This document shows positions 22,456 to 32,652 of a DNA stretch of 64,000 nt, piece after piece. The stretch's first letter is position 1, and every line of letters starts with the position of its first letter. Source of the stretch: G025836975 sp049646585 (GTDB taxonomy: Bacteria > Pseudomonadota > Gammaproteobacteria > Burkholderiales > Burkholderiaceae_B); contig JBARWC010000020.1 of the NCBI GenBank assembly GCA_049646585.1, positions 26,516-90,515 of the forward strand. The letters run 5' to 3'. The notes beneath the pieces are model-generated. The model searched no databases, was not told where the DNA came from, and worked only from the letters and a program-made list of their open reading frames with translations. The position numbers and the translations under genes are program-made.

Positions 22456-24300
22456 TCAGCGAACAGGCGGCTCGGTACCGGCATCCGGCTCATGCAGCAT
22501 GGACTGTATGTCCGAAGCCAGCAGCTCGTTCATGCGATCGCTGGTTTCCCTGCTGGCAATGACGAAGCGCTCTTCGTCGCTCCAGACTTGCGCCAATTCT
22601 TTGAATATCTTTTCGTCGTGATGACGGAACAGGCGGGCCGCGCGCGCCGCCTGCGCTCCGCCCATGCCCAGCGCCTCCAGCGCCTGGGCGCCCAGGGTAA
22701 GGCCGGCTTCGAAGGTTTCTCTTTCCACCACGTGGGCCCCCGCGTCCAGCAGGCGATAGGCGTGGCGCCTGTCGTAGGCGCGGGCCAGTATCTTCAGGTT
22801 AGGGAAATGGCTGGCGGCCAGTTCGACCAGTTTTTCGGCCTGGTCGCGGTCGTCAATGGCGATGATCAGCAGCTTGGCTTCGGCGGCGCCGGAGGCGCGC
22901 AGCAGGTCCAGGCGGGTGGCGTCGCCGTAGTACACCCGGCGCCCGAAACGGCGCACCAGTTCGACCTGCTCGGCGCTGGAGTCCAGCGTCGACGTCTTGT
23001 AGCCATTGACGATCAGCAGGCGTGCGGCGATCTGGCCGAAGCGCCCGAAGCCCGCGACGATGGCATCGGGGCGGTCGTCGAAGTTGCCGCTCTCAGGTTG
23101 TGCGGGCGTGGAAGAAAGGCTGTGCGAGCACCAGCGCTTGTAGCCGATCAGGGTTATTGGCGTCAGTGCCATGGAAATCGCCACGGCGGCCACCGCCATG
23201 GCCGAGATATCGGCACTGATCAGCCCCAGGACGGAGGCGATGCCCAGCAGGACGAAGGCGAATTCGCCGCCCTGGGCCAGGGCGACCGCCGTAAGTACCG
23301 CCGACCGGCCCTGCATGCCCGACAGGCGCGCGACAAGGTAGATGGCCACTGCCTTGATGACCATTAGGCCGGCCACGAACAGCGCCAGTTGCAGGGGCTG
23401 GGACCAGACCAGTTGCAGGTTGATGCTGGCGCCCACTGAGATGAAGAACAGGCCCAGCAGCAGGCCGCGGAAGGGCTCGATGTCGCCCTCCAGTTCGCGC
23501 CGGAATTCGCTGTCCGCCAGGACCACACCCGCCAGGAAGGCGCCCAGTGCGGGCGATAGCCCCACGGCTTCCATCAGCAGGGCCACGGCGACGACCAGCA
23601 GCAGCGCCGAGGCGGTGAATATTTCCCGCGAACGGGTGTTGGCGATGAAGCGGAAGGCGGGACGGGTCAGGTAGCGGCCCGCGCCGATGACCAGCAGGAC
23701 CGCCGCGAAAACCGCCAGCGCCTGCACCCAGCCCGGGTGGCTGTCCAGCGGGCCTTGCCCTGCCAACTCCTGGCTTGCGCTTCCCGCGGCCAGTATCGGC
23801 AGCACGGCGAACATGGGGATGGTGGCGACGTCCTGGAACAGCAGGATGCCGAAGGAGGCGGTGCCGGCCGGCGTATTCTGCAGGCCTTTTTCCTTGAAGG
23901 TCTGCAGTACGATGGCCGTGGACGAGAGCGACAGGCACAGGCCCAGCGCCAGGGCGGGGCGCCAGTCCAGCCCTGCCGCCATGCCGGCCGCGGCCAGCGC
24001 CGCGCTAGTGACGACCACTTGCGCGCCGCCCAGACCGAAGAACACGCCGCGCATGCTCCACAGGACCGATGGGCGTACTTCCAGCCCGATCAGAAACAGC
24101 ATGATGACGACGCCGAATTCGGCAAAGTGCATGATGCTGGTCTGGTCGTCCACCAGGTGGAGGACGAAAGGCCCGATCAGCAGGCCGGCGATAAGATAGG
24201 CCAGCACCGACCCCAGGCCCAGCCGCTGGGCGATGGGAACCGAAATGACGCCGGCCGTCAGGTAGATGAAGGCCAGCCACAACAAGCTTGTGCTTTCCAT
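22456..24300 (-). CDS. kefC: KefB/KefC-type potassium/proton antiporter
   Basis: A 614-residue inner-membrane antiporter. Residues 1-385 are the CPA2 Na/H-exchanger domain with about 12 helices: VLAYLIAGLLIGPFVL, LFLIGLEVRPSVLW, LSLSSTAIVLQ and the ion-site LFQDVATIPMF. A cytoplasmic RCK/TrkA-N domain follows (about 405-520): DAIVAGFGRFGQIAARLL with a Rossmann GxGxxG, then YYGDATRLDLLRASG. KefB/C release potassium and acidify the cell when glutathione adducts of electrophiles bind the RCK domain. No KefF/KefG partner is next to it. High GC marks return to core chromosome after the catabolic island. Confidence 0.88.
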   Translation of the reverse strand: MESTSLLWLAFIYLTAGVISVPIAQRLGLGSVLAYLIAGLLIGPFVLHLVDDQTSIMHFAEFGVVIMLFLIGLEVRPSVLWSMRGVFFGLGGAQVVVTSAALAAAGMAAGLDWRPALALGLCLSLSSTAIVLQTFKEKGLQNTPAGTASFGILLFQDVATIPMFAVLPILAAGSASQELAGQGPLDSHPGWVQALAVFAAVLLVIGAGRYLTRPAFRFIANTRSREIFTASALLLVVAVALLMEAVGLSPALGAFLAGVVLADSEFRRELEGDIEPFRGLLLGLFFISVGASINLQLVWSQPLQLALFVAGLMVIKAVAIYLVARLSGMQGRSAVLTAVALAQGGEFAFVLLGIASVLGLISADISAMAVAAVAISMALTPITLIGYKRWCSHSLSSTPAQPESGNFDDRPDAIVAGFGRFGQIAARLLIVNGYKTSTLDSSAEQVELVRRFGRRVYYGDATRLDLLRASGAAEAKLLIIAIDDRDQAEKLVELAASHFPNLKILARAYDRRHAYRLLDAGAHVVERETFEAGLTLGAQALEALGMGGAQAARAARLFRHHDEKIFKELAQVWSDEERFVIASRETSDRMNELLASDIQSMLHEPDAGTEPPVR

Positions 24301-24331
24301 GTCGTCGATTCCGTGGGGTAAGGGGTTTGCG

Positions 24332-24673
24332 TCAGTGCCGCGTGGCCTGATTCGTGCGATTCAGCAGCCTGACCAGTTGCGCTTTCAGGCCGCTGGAAAA
24401 AATGGGTACGAACTGCTGCCGGTTGCGCTCGTCGGTGACGCACTTGATCTCGATGGACTGGCGTGTGAAGGCGTCTGTGTTGCGGGCGTTCTTCTCGTAG
24501 GCCTGCAACAGCTTGTTCGCCGCGGCCTGAGCTCGGAACAGCCGGGCTTCCAACTGTTCCTGCGTCTGGGCCGCGTAGTGATCGACCAGGTGTTCGATGT
24601 CGTCCAGGAACAGGTCGAGCGCGAAGTCGCCGCGGCAGTCGGCGCGTTCGTAACCCCAGGAGCGTGTCGTCAT
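24332..24673 (-). CDS. Hypothetical cytoplasmic protein, paralogue of the next gene upstream
   Basis: A 113-residue protein from ATG 24673 (AAGG upstream). No named family recognised. It aligns end to end with the gene at 24719-25081: both start MTT…SWG, share C-x-G-x-x-AL near residue 12-20, an E-rich helix (LFRAQAAANKLLQAYEKN here, LHEAQKAVDRLLNQYVQI there), and a basic-strand segment QSIEIKCVTDERN / QSITLRLERDDSK. A tandem duplication is the simplest explanation. No signal peptide or membrane helix. Confidence 0.6.
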   Translation of the reverse strand: MTTRSWGYERADCRGDFALDLFLDDIEHLVDHYAAQTQEQLEARLFRAQAAANKLLQAYEKNARNTDAFTRQSIEIKCVTDERNRQQFVPIFSSGLKAQLVRLLNRTNQATRH

Positions 24674-24718
24674 GTCAGCCTTGAAGAATGATGATGGGCC
24701 GGTTGCGGCCCGCAAAGC

Positions 24719-25081
24719 CTAGTTTATCGTGCGGGAGGCTTTTTCTTGCGCCTGGACTTCAAGAATGAGTTCTTCCAGGCGCGGGGTCGTTTGCAGCGAC
24801 AGCACGGGCGTGCCGGACTTGCTGTCGTCGCGTTCGAGCCGCAGCGTGATGCTTTGGCCTTCGAATGCGCTCGGATTGGCCTGGATTTGCACGTACTGGT
24901 TCAGGAGCCGGTCCACGGCTTTCTGGGCTTCGTGCAATTGTGTGGCCAGCGAGGATTCGGCGTGCAGCTTGAACTGTTGTTCTATGGTCTTGGCCAAGTC
25001 CCAGCTGAAGAAAAGCAATGCGTTATGGCCGTGGCATTCGGGGTGCAGGAAACCCCAAGATTCATTTCTGGACGTAGTCAA
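24719..25081 (-). CDS. Hypothetical cytoplasmic protein, paralogue of the gene at 24332
   Basis: A 120-residue protein. The start codon is TTG (25079-25081); no ATG is available, and the TTG start aligns with the ATG start of its downstream paralogue (MTTSRNESWG against MTTRSWG). It has CHGHNALLFFSWDLAKTIEQQ, a helical EAQKAVDRLLNQY region and a C-terminal strand region VLSLQTTPRLEEL. Function unknown. The two genes lie 45 bp apart in the same direction, so they are probably co-transcribed. Confidence 0.55.
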   Translation of the reverse strand: MTTSRNESWGFLHPECHGHNALLFFSWDLAKTIEQQFKLHAESSLATQLHEAQKAVDRLLNQYVQIQANPSAFEGQSITLRLERDDSKSGTPVLSLQTTPRLEELILEVQAQEKASRTIN

Positions 25082-25097
25082 ATTTCTGTCTTCGGAA

Positions 25098-25589
25098 TTA
25101 AGGTGTGGTGCGCTGCTTGAGCGTTTTGCCGTCGTAGGTGTAAACGTCGATTTTATCCGGCTTTTGCGTACTGGGGGTTTGCAGGGTCAGTACGCGGCCC
25201 TTGGCCGACACCTTGATGCGGTCGTTGCAGGATCCGAATTCCGGCGAGACCGTATAGCCTGATTTTTGCAGCACCACCCAGCGGTAGGCGATGGGACACA
25301 GATTGTTGCCGCTATTGATGGAGACCAGGGCGATCTGCGCCTTGGGCGTCTGGAAGGCATAGGTGATGTTGAGGATGCCGCGTATGGCCGGCGAGACATC
25401 GACATCGTCGATGCGCAACTGCGACTCGTACACGTATTCGTTGGTGGCGACGTGCAAGGTGCCGTAGGGTGTTTCAAGCTTAAGAAGCGAAGGACTGACG
25501 GGCCAGGTGACGGGTGAGGTCGCGGATGCCAGCAGGCTTGTGGCCATCAGCATCGCGCCAACCGCCCAGCTAGCGGTAGTAACAGCCAT
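25098..25589 (-). CDS. Exported hypothetical protein
   Basis: A 163-residue protein. I chose ATG 25589 (AGGA 8 bases upstream), which starts a signal peptide, MAVTTASWAVGAMLMATSLLA, cleaved near ASATS. The mature part is beta-rich with two cysteines (NNLCPIAYRW and FGSCNDRI) that could form a disulfide in the periplasm, and ends with a strand-rich segment VLTLQTPSTQKPDKIDVYTYDG. No family recognised. It lies just upstream of the paralogue pair, same strand, 16 bp away. Confidence 0.6.
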   Translation of the reverse strand: MAVTTASWAVGAMLMATSLLASATSPVTWPVSPSLLKLETPYGTLHVATNEYVYESQLRIDDVDVSPAIRGILNITYAFQTPKAQIALVSINSGNNLCPIAYRWVVLQKSGYTVSPEFGSCNDRIKVSAKGRVLTLQTPSTQKPDKIDVYTYDGKTLKQRTTP

Positions 25590-25739
25590 GGTGGGTTCCT
25601 GTGCAGAAACAAGACGACATGGAAAAGGGTGGCGACACTCGTTACAAATCATGCATTAGGTGCGCGCATTGTAAGGGTTATTACATTTCATTTTAAGCCC
25701 GCGCGCAAGTCGCCGGCGGCGGAGGGAAGCCGCCGCTGA

Positions 25740-25937
25740 TTAGCCGGTGGTAGCCATCAGGTAGAGCAGGGCGATGGACATCAATGTGAAATAGACCACG
25801 ATGCCGGCTATCAGGCTGCGCGACATCAGCTTGATGCGCTGCCCGAAAGAGGCACGCGCTTGCGGATTGCGGTGATTTCCCCAGAACCAGGTGACCGCCA
25901 TGGCCAGCAGGCTGAGCAGGATAAGCCAGATTTTCAT
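25740..25937 (-). CDS. Small two-helix membrane protein
   Basis: A 65-residue protein with two membrane helices: IWLILLSLLAMAVTWFW (3-19) and SLIAGIVVYFTLMSIALLYLM (about 41-61), joined by a basic loop NHRNPQARASFGQRIK. No family recognised. The ATG at 25937 lacks a clear ribosome site, but the composition is convincing. Confidence 0.5.
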   Translation of the reverse strand: MKIWLILLSLLAMAVTWFWGNHRNPQARASFGQRIKLMSRSLIAGIVVYFTLMSIALLYLMATTG

Positions 25938-26318
25938 GCGGAGTTGGGCGGCTATGCCCGCTGTTATGTAAGTTTTACGTAAGTTTCAAATTGTATTTCT
26001 AATACTGAGCGCGAAAGCCTTGTATTTTTGCGCCGGAAATTCTAACTATTCAAGCCGTCGGTTCGAAGCTGGCGGTACGAGACAAAGTCACAGCATTTTT
26101 GCACTGCAAGCAGCAAACCGTTCTTTTGATTTTATCGGAATAGCATTCCCCCGTTCCTTCATGCCTGGCGCATGAATATATCGCTTGTGGATATCGCTTG
26201 ACGATAGATTTTCCAGGGGATCACGAAGTTGAGTCGTTGTTTTGGCGCTTCCAAGCCGGCGTAGATCGATACGAAGCACATCAAGCAGTTTTTTTGCAAT
26301 TCACAAAGGAGATTCAGG
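25938..26318. other. Intergenic control region before the second ABC transporter
   Basis: No gene. It is AT-rich at first, with a doubled GTAAGTTT (around 25967-25988). The only firm signal is AAAGGAG, 7 bases before the ATG at 26319. A long untranslated leader is likely, but no riboswitch could be recognised. Confidence 0.4.
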
Positions 26319-27671
26319 ATGGATGACAACAAATCAGGCAAGGCTGGCGCAACAGGCATAGACCGCCGCTCCATGCTCAAGATGGGCGTTGCGGGCGCGG
26401 CGGGAAGCATGCTGCTTCCCGGGGCAGCCATGGCGGCCGAAGAGAAAAAGCCCGTGGGCAACTACCCCAAGGGCGTCGAGGGCGATTCGGTCTTTATCGG
26501 CCTGACCCTGGACATCACCGGCCCGTACTCGGCGCAAGGCGCCGACCAGCAGAAAGGGTACGAGCTGGCGGTTGAGCAACTGAATGCCGGCGCGGCGGAA
26601 ATCAAGAAGATTTCGCCGTTGACCAAGAAGGGCGTGCTGGGCAAGACCGTGAAGTTCGGCGTGGCCGATGCGGAAACCAAGCCCAATACGGCCGTGCAGG
26701 CAGCCAGCCGCTTCATCCACGACAACAAGGCGATGATGATCTCGGGCAGCACCAGCAGCGCGGTGGCAATCGCACTGCAAAAGGTCTGCGACCGCGAGCG
26801 CACCATCTACCTGCCCGCCATCAGCGGTTCGAACGAAACCACCGGCGTCGACTGCCAGCGCTACGGCTTCCGTCTTTGCTATTTTGCCTATCCCGCATGC
26901 AAGGCCATCGCGCCGGTGCTGGCCAAGGCCCTGGGCAAGGACCGCAAGGCCATCTACCTGGTGCCCGACTACACCTACGGCCACACCACCTTCGATTCGA
27001 TGAAGGAGTTCACCGAGAAGCAAGGCTGGAAGACGGTGGGCGAGCAGGTGCACCCCCTGGGCGCCAAGGATTACAGTTCCTTCCTGATCAACATCGCCAA
27101 CAGCGGCGCCGACACCCTGGTCGTCATCGCTTACGGCGCCGATGCCGCGAACTCCATCAAGCAAGCCAAGCAGTTCGGCCTGCTCGACAAGATGAAGATC
27201 GTGGTGCCCTACATGTCGGCCTTCCTGGAAAAGGAAATCGGCGCGGAAATCATGCAGGGCGTGCACGGCGCCACCGGCTTCTGGTGGACCCTGGAAGACA
27301 AGTATCCGGTCGCCAAGGACTTCGTCACGGCTTTCGAGAAGAAATTCAAGGCCAAGCCGCGCGATTCCGCCTACATCGCCTACCTGCAGACCGCTCTGTG
27401 GGCCGATGCATGCGAGCGTGCCGGTTCCTTCTATCCGCCCGACGTCATCAAGGCCTATGAGGCCGGCCAGGTACGCCAAGGCCCTGTGGGCGACGTTACC
27501 TTCCGTGCCGGCGACCACCAGGGCGTCATCAACTTCCCCATCGTGCGTGGCAAGAAACCGTCGGACATGAAGAACCCCGACGACTATTTCGACGTCGTCG
27601 AGGTGGTGGATGGCAAGGCCGCATTGCCCGAACTTGGCGTGCTCGGCTGCAAGCTGGGCGCCTACGTCTGA
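26319..27671 (+). CDS. Tat-exported substrate-binding protein of an ABC transporter
   Basis: A 450-residue type I binding protein with AAAGGAG before the ATG. The N-terminus carries a twin-arginine signal (DRRSMLKMGVAGAAG, cleavage near AMAAE), unusual for this family, where Sec signals are common. The mature start DSVFIGLTLDITGPYSAQGADQQKGYELAVEQLN is the ligand-binding family signature, and SGSTSSAVAIALQKVCDRERTIYLPAISGSNETT lines the ligand cleft. It leads a complete operon of binding protein, permease, fused permease-ATPase and ATPase. Ligand unknown; amino acid, amide or aromatic acid all possible. Confidence 0.85.
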   Translation: MDDNKSGKAGATGIDRRSMLKMGVAGAAGSMLLPGAAMAAEEKKPVGNYPKGVEGDSVFIGLTLDITGPYSAQGADQQKGYELAVEQLNAGAAEIKKISPLTKKGVLGKTVKFGVADAETKPNTAVQAASRFIHDNKAMMISGSTSSAVAIALQKVCDRERTIYLPAISGSNETTGVDCQRYGFRLCYFAYPACKAIAPVLAKALGKDRKAIYLVPDYTYGHTTFDSMKEFTEKQGWKTVGEQVHPLGAKDYSSFLINIANSGADTLVVIAYGADAANSIKQAKQFGLLDKMKIVVPYMSAFLEKEIGAEIMQGVHGATGFWWTLEDKYPVAKDFVTAFEKKFKAKPRDSAYIAYLQTALWADACERAGSFYPPDVIKAYEAGQVRQGPVGDVTFRAGDHQGVINFPIVRGKKPSDMKNPDDYFDVVEVVDGKAALPELGVLGCKLGAYV

Positions 27672-27718
27672 GTTCATCGAACGTGTTCACGGGCATATAA
27701 ATAAAAGGAGGCGCTTGA

Positions 27719-28594
27719 ATGCCGAGCATGTCGTTGTTCTTATCGCAGCTATTCAACGGGCTTGCCACAGGCCTGTTGCTGGCACTTATCAGTACAGGCT
27801 TGACCATTATCTACGGCACGCTCGGCGTTGTTAACTTTGCGCATGGGGCCCTATTTGTAGTGGGGTCCTATGCGGGCTTTACCGCCTACGGCATGACCGG
27901 CTCGTTTGTTGCCGCCATTGCCGCGGGCGCGTTGGTCGCGCTGGTCGTAGGCCTGATCATCGAGCGCGGCCTGATGCGCATGTATTACGGCCGTCCGCCC
28001 GAAGACCAGATACTGGTCACTTTCGGCATAGGCATCATCCTGGTGGAGCTGGTACGGTCCATCTACGGCGGGATCAGCCTGTCGGTGCCCACCCCGGACT
28101 GGGGCCAAGGCGTGGCCCACATAGGCTCGCTGATCTATCCGCTGTACCGCCTGCAAGCGCTGGCCATCGCGGCCGGAACCCTGGCGGTGCTGTACTACGT
28201 TCTCTATCGCACCAGCCTGGGCCTGATCGTGCGGGCGGGGATCGAAGACGCGCAGATGGTCAACGTGCTCGGCATCAATGTCAAACGAACCTTCCTGCTG
28301 GTATTCGGCATCGGGGCCATGGCGGCGGGCTATGCCGGCGTCATTGATTCCCCCATCGTCACCCTGTCGCCCGACATGGGCCACCGGATACTGGTCGATT
28401 CCTTTGTGGTGGTCGTGATCGGCGGCGTGGGCTCCTTCCCGGGCGCCATCATCGGCGGCATCATCGCGGGTGAAATCCTAAGCCTTACCTCTATGTTCAA
28501 TCCTGCATATTCTCATGTCATGCTGTTTGTGGTCATGGCTCTGGTCCTTATCTTCCGGCCGCAAGGCTTGATGGGACAGGAGGGTCGCGAATGA
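27719..28594 (+). CDS. ABC transporter permease, LivH type
   Basis: A 291-residue membrane protein with AAAGGAGG upstream. FNGLATGLLLALISTGLTIIYGTLGVVNFAHGALF is the LivH signature; GGVGSFPGAIIGGIIAGEI is the ATPase-facing loop. It overlaps the next gene by ATGA, so translation is coupled to its partner. Confidence 0.9.
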   Translation: MPSMSLFLSQLFNGLATGLLLALISTGLTIIYGTLGVVNFAHGALFVVGSYAGFTAYGMTGSFVAAIAAGALVALVVGLIIERGLMRMYYGRPPEDQILVTFGIGIILVELVRSIYGGISLSVPTPDWGQGVAHIGSLIYPLYRLQALAIAAGTLAVLYYVLYRTSLGLIVRAGIEDAQMVNVLGINVKRTFLLVFGIGAMAAGYAGVIDSPIVTLSPDMGHRILVDSFVVVVIGGVGSFPGAIIGGIIAGEILSLTSMFNPAYSHVMLFVVMALVLIFRPQGLMGQEGRE

Positions 28595-30409
28595 GCACGC
28601 ATAATCAATCATTCGTGCGCCGGCAAACGGGCGAGATCATCGTGGGCGTCTGCCTGCTGGCCGCGCCTTTCGTGCTGCCCCATCTGGGCATGAGCGCCGA
28701 CCTGCTGACCCGCATTCTGATCTGGGGCCTGTTCGGCCTGGGCTTCGACCTGCTGTTCGGCTATACCGGCCTGCTGTCCTTCGGGCAGTCGGCGTTCTAC
28801 GGCACCGGCGGCTTCGTGGCGGCCTACCTGCTGACCTCGGGCATCGTTCCCCATATGCTGGGAGCCCTGCTGGTGGGCGTGATCGTCGCCGCGGTGGCGG
28901 GCCTGGCCATAGGCTACCTGACCTTGCGGCGCACGGGCATCTATTTCGCCATGAGCACCCTGGCTTTCGGCGAGATGTTCTACTTCCTGGAGAACTCCCT
29001 GTTCAAGACGTACACAGGCGGGGAAAACGGCATCGCCGGCGTTCCTCCTCCGGAAATAGCCTTGGGTTTTGTCACCATCAAGATATCCAGCGGCTGGCCG
29101 ATGTACTGGTTCGTGGCCATCTTCTTCTTCCTGGGTTATCTGGTCGCCCGCCGCATCGTGCGTTCGCCGTTTGGCGCGGTGCTCAAGGCCATACGGGGCA
29201 ATCCCAAGCGCGCCATGGCGCTGGGCCATGCCATCCAGGGCTACAAGCTTACGGTCTTTGTGATCGCGGCGGCCTATGGCGGTCTGGCCGGGGGCCTGCT
29301 GGGCGTGTTCCAGTCCTACATGCCGCCGGACGCCTTCTCGCTGGACACTTCGGCGCAACTGGTCATACAGACCGTCATGGGCGGCGCGGGCACTTTGCTG
29401 GGCCCCTTGTTCGGCGCGACGATCTGGCTGTACCTGTATGAGGGACTGCAGCAGTTGTCCAGCGTCGGGGCCTATTGGAAGCTGATACTGGGCATCGTGT
29501 TCGTGGTGCTGGTCACGGTGTTTCGCCATGGCGTCGCCGGCGGGGTGCTGGGCTGGATGCAGCGCCGTCGCAAGACGACCAAGGTCATTGACCCCGAAGC
29601 CAATGTCGAAGCAATGGCGCAACTGGACATCGTGCCGCCCATCTCCAGCCGCAGCGGCGCGCCGGTGCTGGAAGCGCGCGGCATCACCAAGCAGTATGGC
29701 GGCCTGACCGCCGTCAGCGACGTGACCTTCTCGCTGGCAGAAGGCGAAATGCGCGGCGTCATCGGCCCGAACGGGGCGGGGAAATCCACCTTCTTTGCGA
29801 TGCTAGCCGGCGAGCTGGCCACCAGCAAGGGGCAGGTGTTCTTCCGCGGCCAGGAAATCACGGGCATAGGCGTCACGGCGGTCTGCCAACTGGGCATGAG
29901 CAAGAGCTACCAGATCAATCAACTGTTCGAAGGGCTGACGGTCCGGCAGAATGCGATGATCCCGGTGCTGGCGCGCAGCCGCGGCAAATTCCGCGTCGAC
30001 ATGCTGCGCGGCCTGCATCATTCCAAAGCCCTGGATGAACAGGTGAATGCCGCCATCGAACTGGTCGCCTTGACGCATCAGGCCGATACGCTGGTGTCCG
30101 AGCTTTCCTACGGCGAGAAGCGCCGCCTGGAAATCGGCCTGGCCCTGGCCACCGGCGCCAATGTGCTGCTGTTCGACGAACCGCTGGCCGGTTTGGGACC
30201 AGAGGAGCGCGTGCACGTGGTGGCGTTGCTTAAATCGATACGCAAGGGCCGCAGCATGGTCATCGTCGAGCACGACATGGATGCCATGTTCGAACTGGCG
30301 GAGCGTATTACTGTACTTTATGAAGGCCGCAAACTGGCGGAAGGCACGCCCGACGAAATTCGGGTGGATCCGGCAGTCCAGGCAGCATATCTCGGAGGGA
30401 TGGACGAGC

Positions 30410-30423
<14 letters not shown>
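28591..30423 (+). CDS. Fused ABC permease (LivM type) and ATPase (LivG type)
   Basis: A 610-residue protein uniting two subunits normally made separately. Residues 1-320 are the LivM permease (LIWGLFGLGFDLLFGYTGLLSFGQSAF, GGENGIAGVP, GGAGTLLGPLFGA). A 35-residue charged linker follows (QRRRKTTKVIDPEAN). From about 355 comes the LivG ATPase: VLEARGITKQYGGLTAV, Walker A GPNGAGKST, signature LSYGEKRRLEIGLAL, Walker B VLLFDEPLAGLG and VEHDMDAMFELA. Fusion fixes a 1:1 ratio of the two parts. The reading frame is continuous across the linker with no sign of assembly error. Confidence 0.92.
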
Positions 30424-31114
<691 letters not shown>

Positions 31115-31140
31115 GCCGGGTCCCGCAGTGGCAGTGAAAG

Positions 31141-31167
31141 AGGGCGGCTTGGGCCGCCCTTTTTTTC
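31141..31167 (+). terminator. Rho-independent terminator of the ABC operon
   Basis: AGGGCGGC-TTGG-GCCGCCCT followed by seven T. The 8-bp perfect stem lies 27 bp after the last gene. Confidence 0.85.
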
Positions 31168-31204
31168 GGCGCCGCTAGCTGTCGCGAGGCTGATGTATCC
31201 CCAC

Positions 31205-32002
31205 TCAAGAGTCGTCAGCGGGCTTCAGGATGCGTCTGGTGGCGGCGTCGGCGGGGAAAAATGCCTCGATGGCGATCTCGGACAGAAGAACGTCGCGCGG
31301 CGTGCCGAACATGGTTGTTGTTGACAGGAAGGAGAGCAGCCCCGCCTCGGTCTTGAGCTTGAGTGGCACGAGAACCCCGCCAAAGTCGGTGGGCGCAACG
31401 GACGAATCATCATCGCCAACGGGATAGGCCGCCAGTTCGTGCATGAGGCCGACCAGCACATCGTCGCGGGTTGCGGCGATCTGGCGACGCAGCCGGTCGA
31501 GGAGATGGCTGCGCCATTCAGCCAGGTTGGCGATGCGTGGCGCAAGGCCGCCTGGATGCAGGCTGAGCCGTAGCGCGTTCACCGGCGCCGCCAGCAAGCT
31601 CTGATCCTCCACGCCGGCGAGCAAGGGAGCGAGCGCGTCGTTGGCCATGACGAGATTCCAGTGTCGATCCACGGCGAGCGCCGGAAACGGCTCATGACCT
31701 TTGAGTATCATTTCTATCGCATCGCGCGCGTTGGCCATGGCCGGGTCGTCCAGGCTGTGCTCGCCGAAGAACGGCGCGAATCCAGCCGCGAGCAGGACCG
31801 CGTTGCGTTCACGTAGGGGGATATCCAGCCGTTCAGTTAGGCGCAGCACCATCTCCCGGCTCGGCCTCGACCTTCCGCTCTCGACAAAGCTCAAATGACG
31901 CTGTGAGATTTCCGCTTCCAGAGCCAGCTCGAGTTGACTCATGCCCCGGCGCTGGCGCCAGACGCGAAGATAGTCGCCGGTTTGCAGTTCCGCTGTCGTC
32001 AT
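31205..32002 (-). CDS. XRE-family regulator with MmyB-like ligand domain
   Basis: A 265-residue regulator; start at ATG 32002 (GGAG 11 bases upstream) as the longer frame lacks protein character. The N-terminal HTH is LRVWRQRRGMSQLELALEAEISQRHLSFVESGRSRPSREMV (about 10-50). The C-terminal part (FPALAVDRHWNLVMANDALAPLLAG…) is the PAS-like MmyB-type domain that senses small hydrophobic ligands. It is transcribed away from the membrane-protein gene at 32146, with spaced repeats between the two. The usual arrangement is control of that divergent gene and of itself. Confidence 0.88.
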   Translation of the reverse strand: MTTAELQTGDYLRVWRQRRGMSQLELALEAEISQRHLSFVESGRSRPSREMVLRLTERLDIPLRERNAVLLAAGFAPFFGEHSLDDPAMANARDAIEMILKGHEPFPALAVDRHWNLVMANDALAPLLAGVEDQSLLAAPVNALRLSLHPGGLAPRIANLAEWRSHLLDRLRRQIAATRDDVLVGLMHELAAYPVGDDDSSVAPTDFGGVLVPLKLKTEAGLLSFLSTTTMFGTPRDVLLSEIAIEAFFPADAATRRILKPADDS

Positions 32003-32058
32003 CCCTTGGTTGTCTCCAGAGCTGTGGCAAGGCTGGCTGTAGTATACGGTCGGCAATT

Positions 32059-32118
32059 ACTTCGTGGGTAATCGACGCCACTACGTGGGTGATTAAAAAT
32101 AACTGTACTAAATCACCC
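32059..32118. promoter_or_regulatory. Repeat operators between the XRE regulator and the membrane-protein gene
   Basis: ACTTCGTGGGTAATC (32059-32073) and ACTACGTGGGTGATT (32080-32094) are direct repeats 21 bp apart, two helical turns. A third half-site AATCACCC (32111-32118) is inverted. They occupy the divergent promoter region and are the likely sites of the XRE regulator. Confidence 0.55.
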
Positions 32119-32145
32119 TTGACCAACACTCGCGAGGAGTTTGCC

Positions 32146-32538
32146 ATGTCCACCGCTCACATTCGTCTTCAATCGCTACTGGCCTTCGACGCCGCCACAT
32201 GCATAGCCATGGGAGCGCTGTTGCTGGCGGCCTCCGACACCATCGCCGTGCTCACGCATCTGCCGGCGTCGCTGCTGTTCTGGGCCGGCGCCGCGTTGTT
32301 GCCTATCGCTGCCGTTATCGGGGGCTTGTCGCGCATTCGGCAGACGCCGCGTTGGGCGGTCATGGTGGTCATCGCAGGCAACGCGGCTTGGGGGCTGGCC
32401 AGTATTGCCTTGCCCGTCTTGGGGCTGGTACAGCCCAACGCACTGGGCTGGGTCTTTCTGCTGGGTCAGGCCGCGGTCGTCCTGCTGCTGGCGGTGCTGG
32501 AATACGGCACGCCGACCACCAACTTAGCCACTCGCTGA
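32146..32538 (+). CDS. Small membrane protein, divergent from the XRE regulator
   Basis: A 130-residue protein with four hydrophobic helices (LLAFDAATCIAMGALLLAA, LLFWAGAALLPIAAVIGGL, WAVMVVIAGNAAWGLASIAL, ALGWVFLLGQAAVVLLLAVL). Start at ATG 32146 with GAGGAG upstream; frame to the left is not protein-like. It belongs to the small SPW/DoxX-like hypothetical membrane proteins often paired with MmyB-domain regulators. Function unknown; presumably the regulated target. Confidence 0.65.
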   Translation: MSTAHIRLQSLLAFDAATCIAMGALLLAASDTIAVLTHLPASLLFWAGAALLPIAAVIGGLSRIRQTPRWAVMVVIAGNAAWGLASIALPVLGLVQPNALGWVFLLGQAAVVLLLAVLEYGTPTTNLATR

Positions 32539-32628
32539 ATTAGAGGAACCCCCTTAATGGCCGCCTGCATCGGCTCGAGCTTCGCCTGACCGGGCAATTA
32601 CCTCGACTATTGCAACACTGAGTGCCAT

Positions 32629-32652
32629 GGAGCCCGGCTACTGCCGGGCTCC
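32629..32652 (+). repeat. Perfect hairpin ahead of ribA
   Basis: GGAGCCCGGC-TACT-GCCGGGCTCC: a 10-bp stem, no T-run. It lies 113 bp before the ribA start. It could be a terminator for the upstream gene or a leader structure. It does not look like an FMN riboswitch. Confidence 0.5.
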
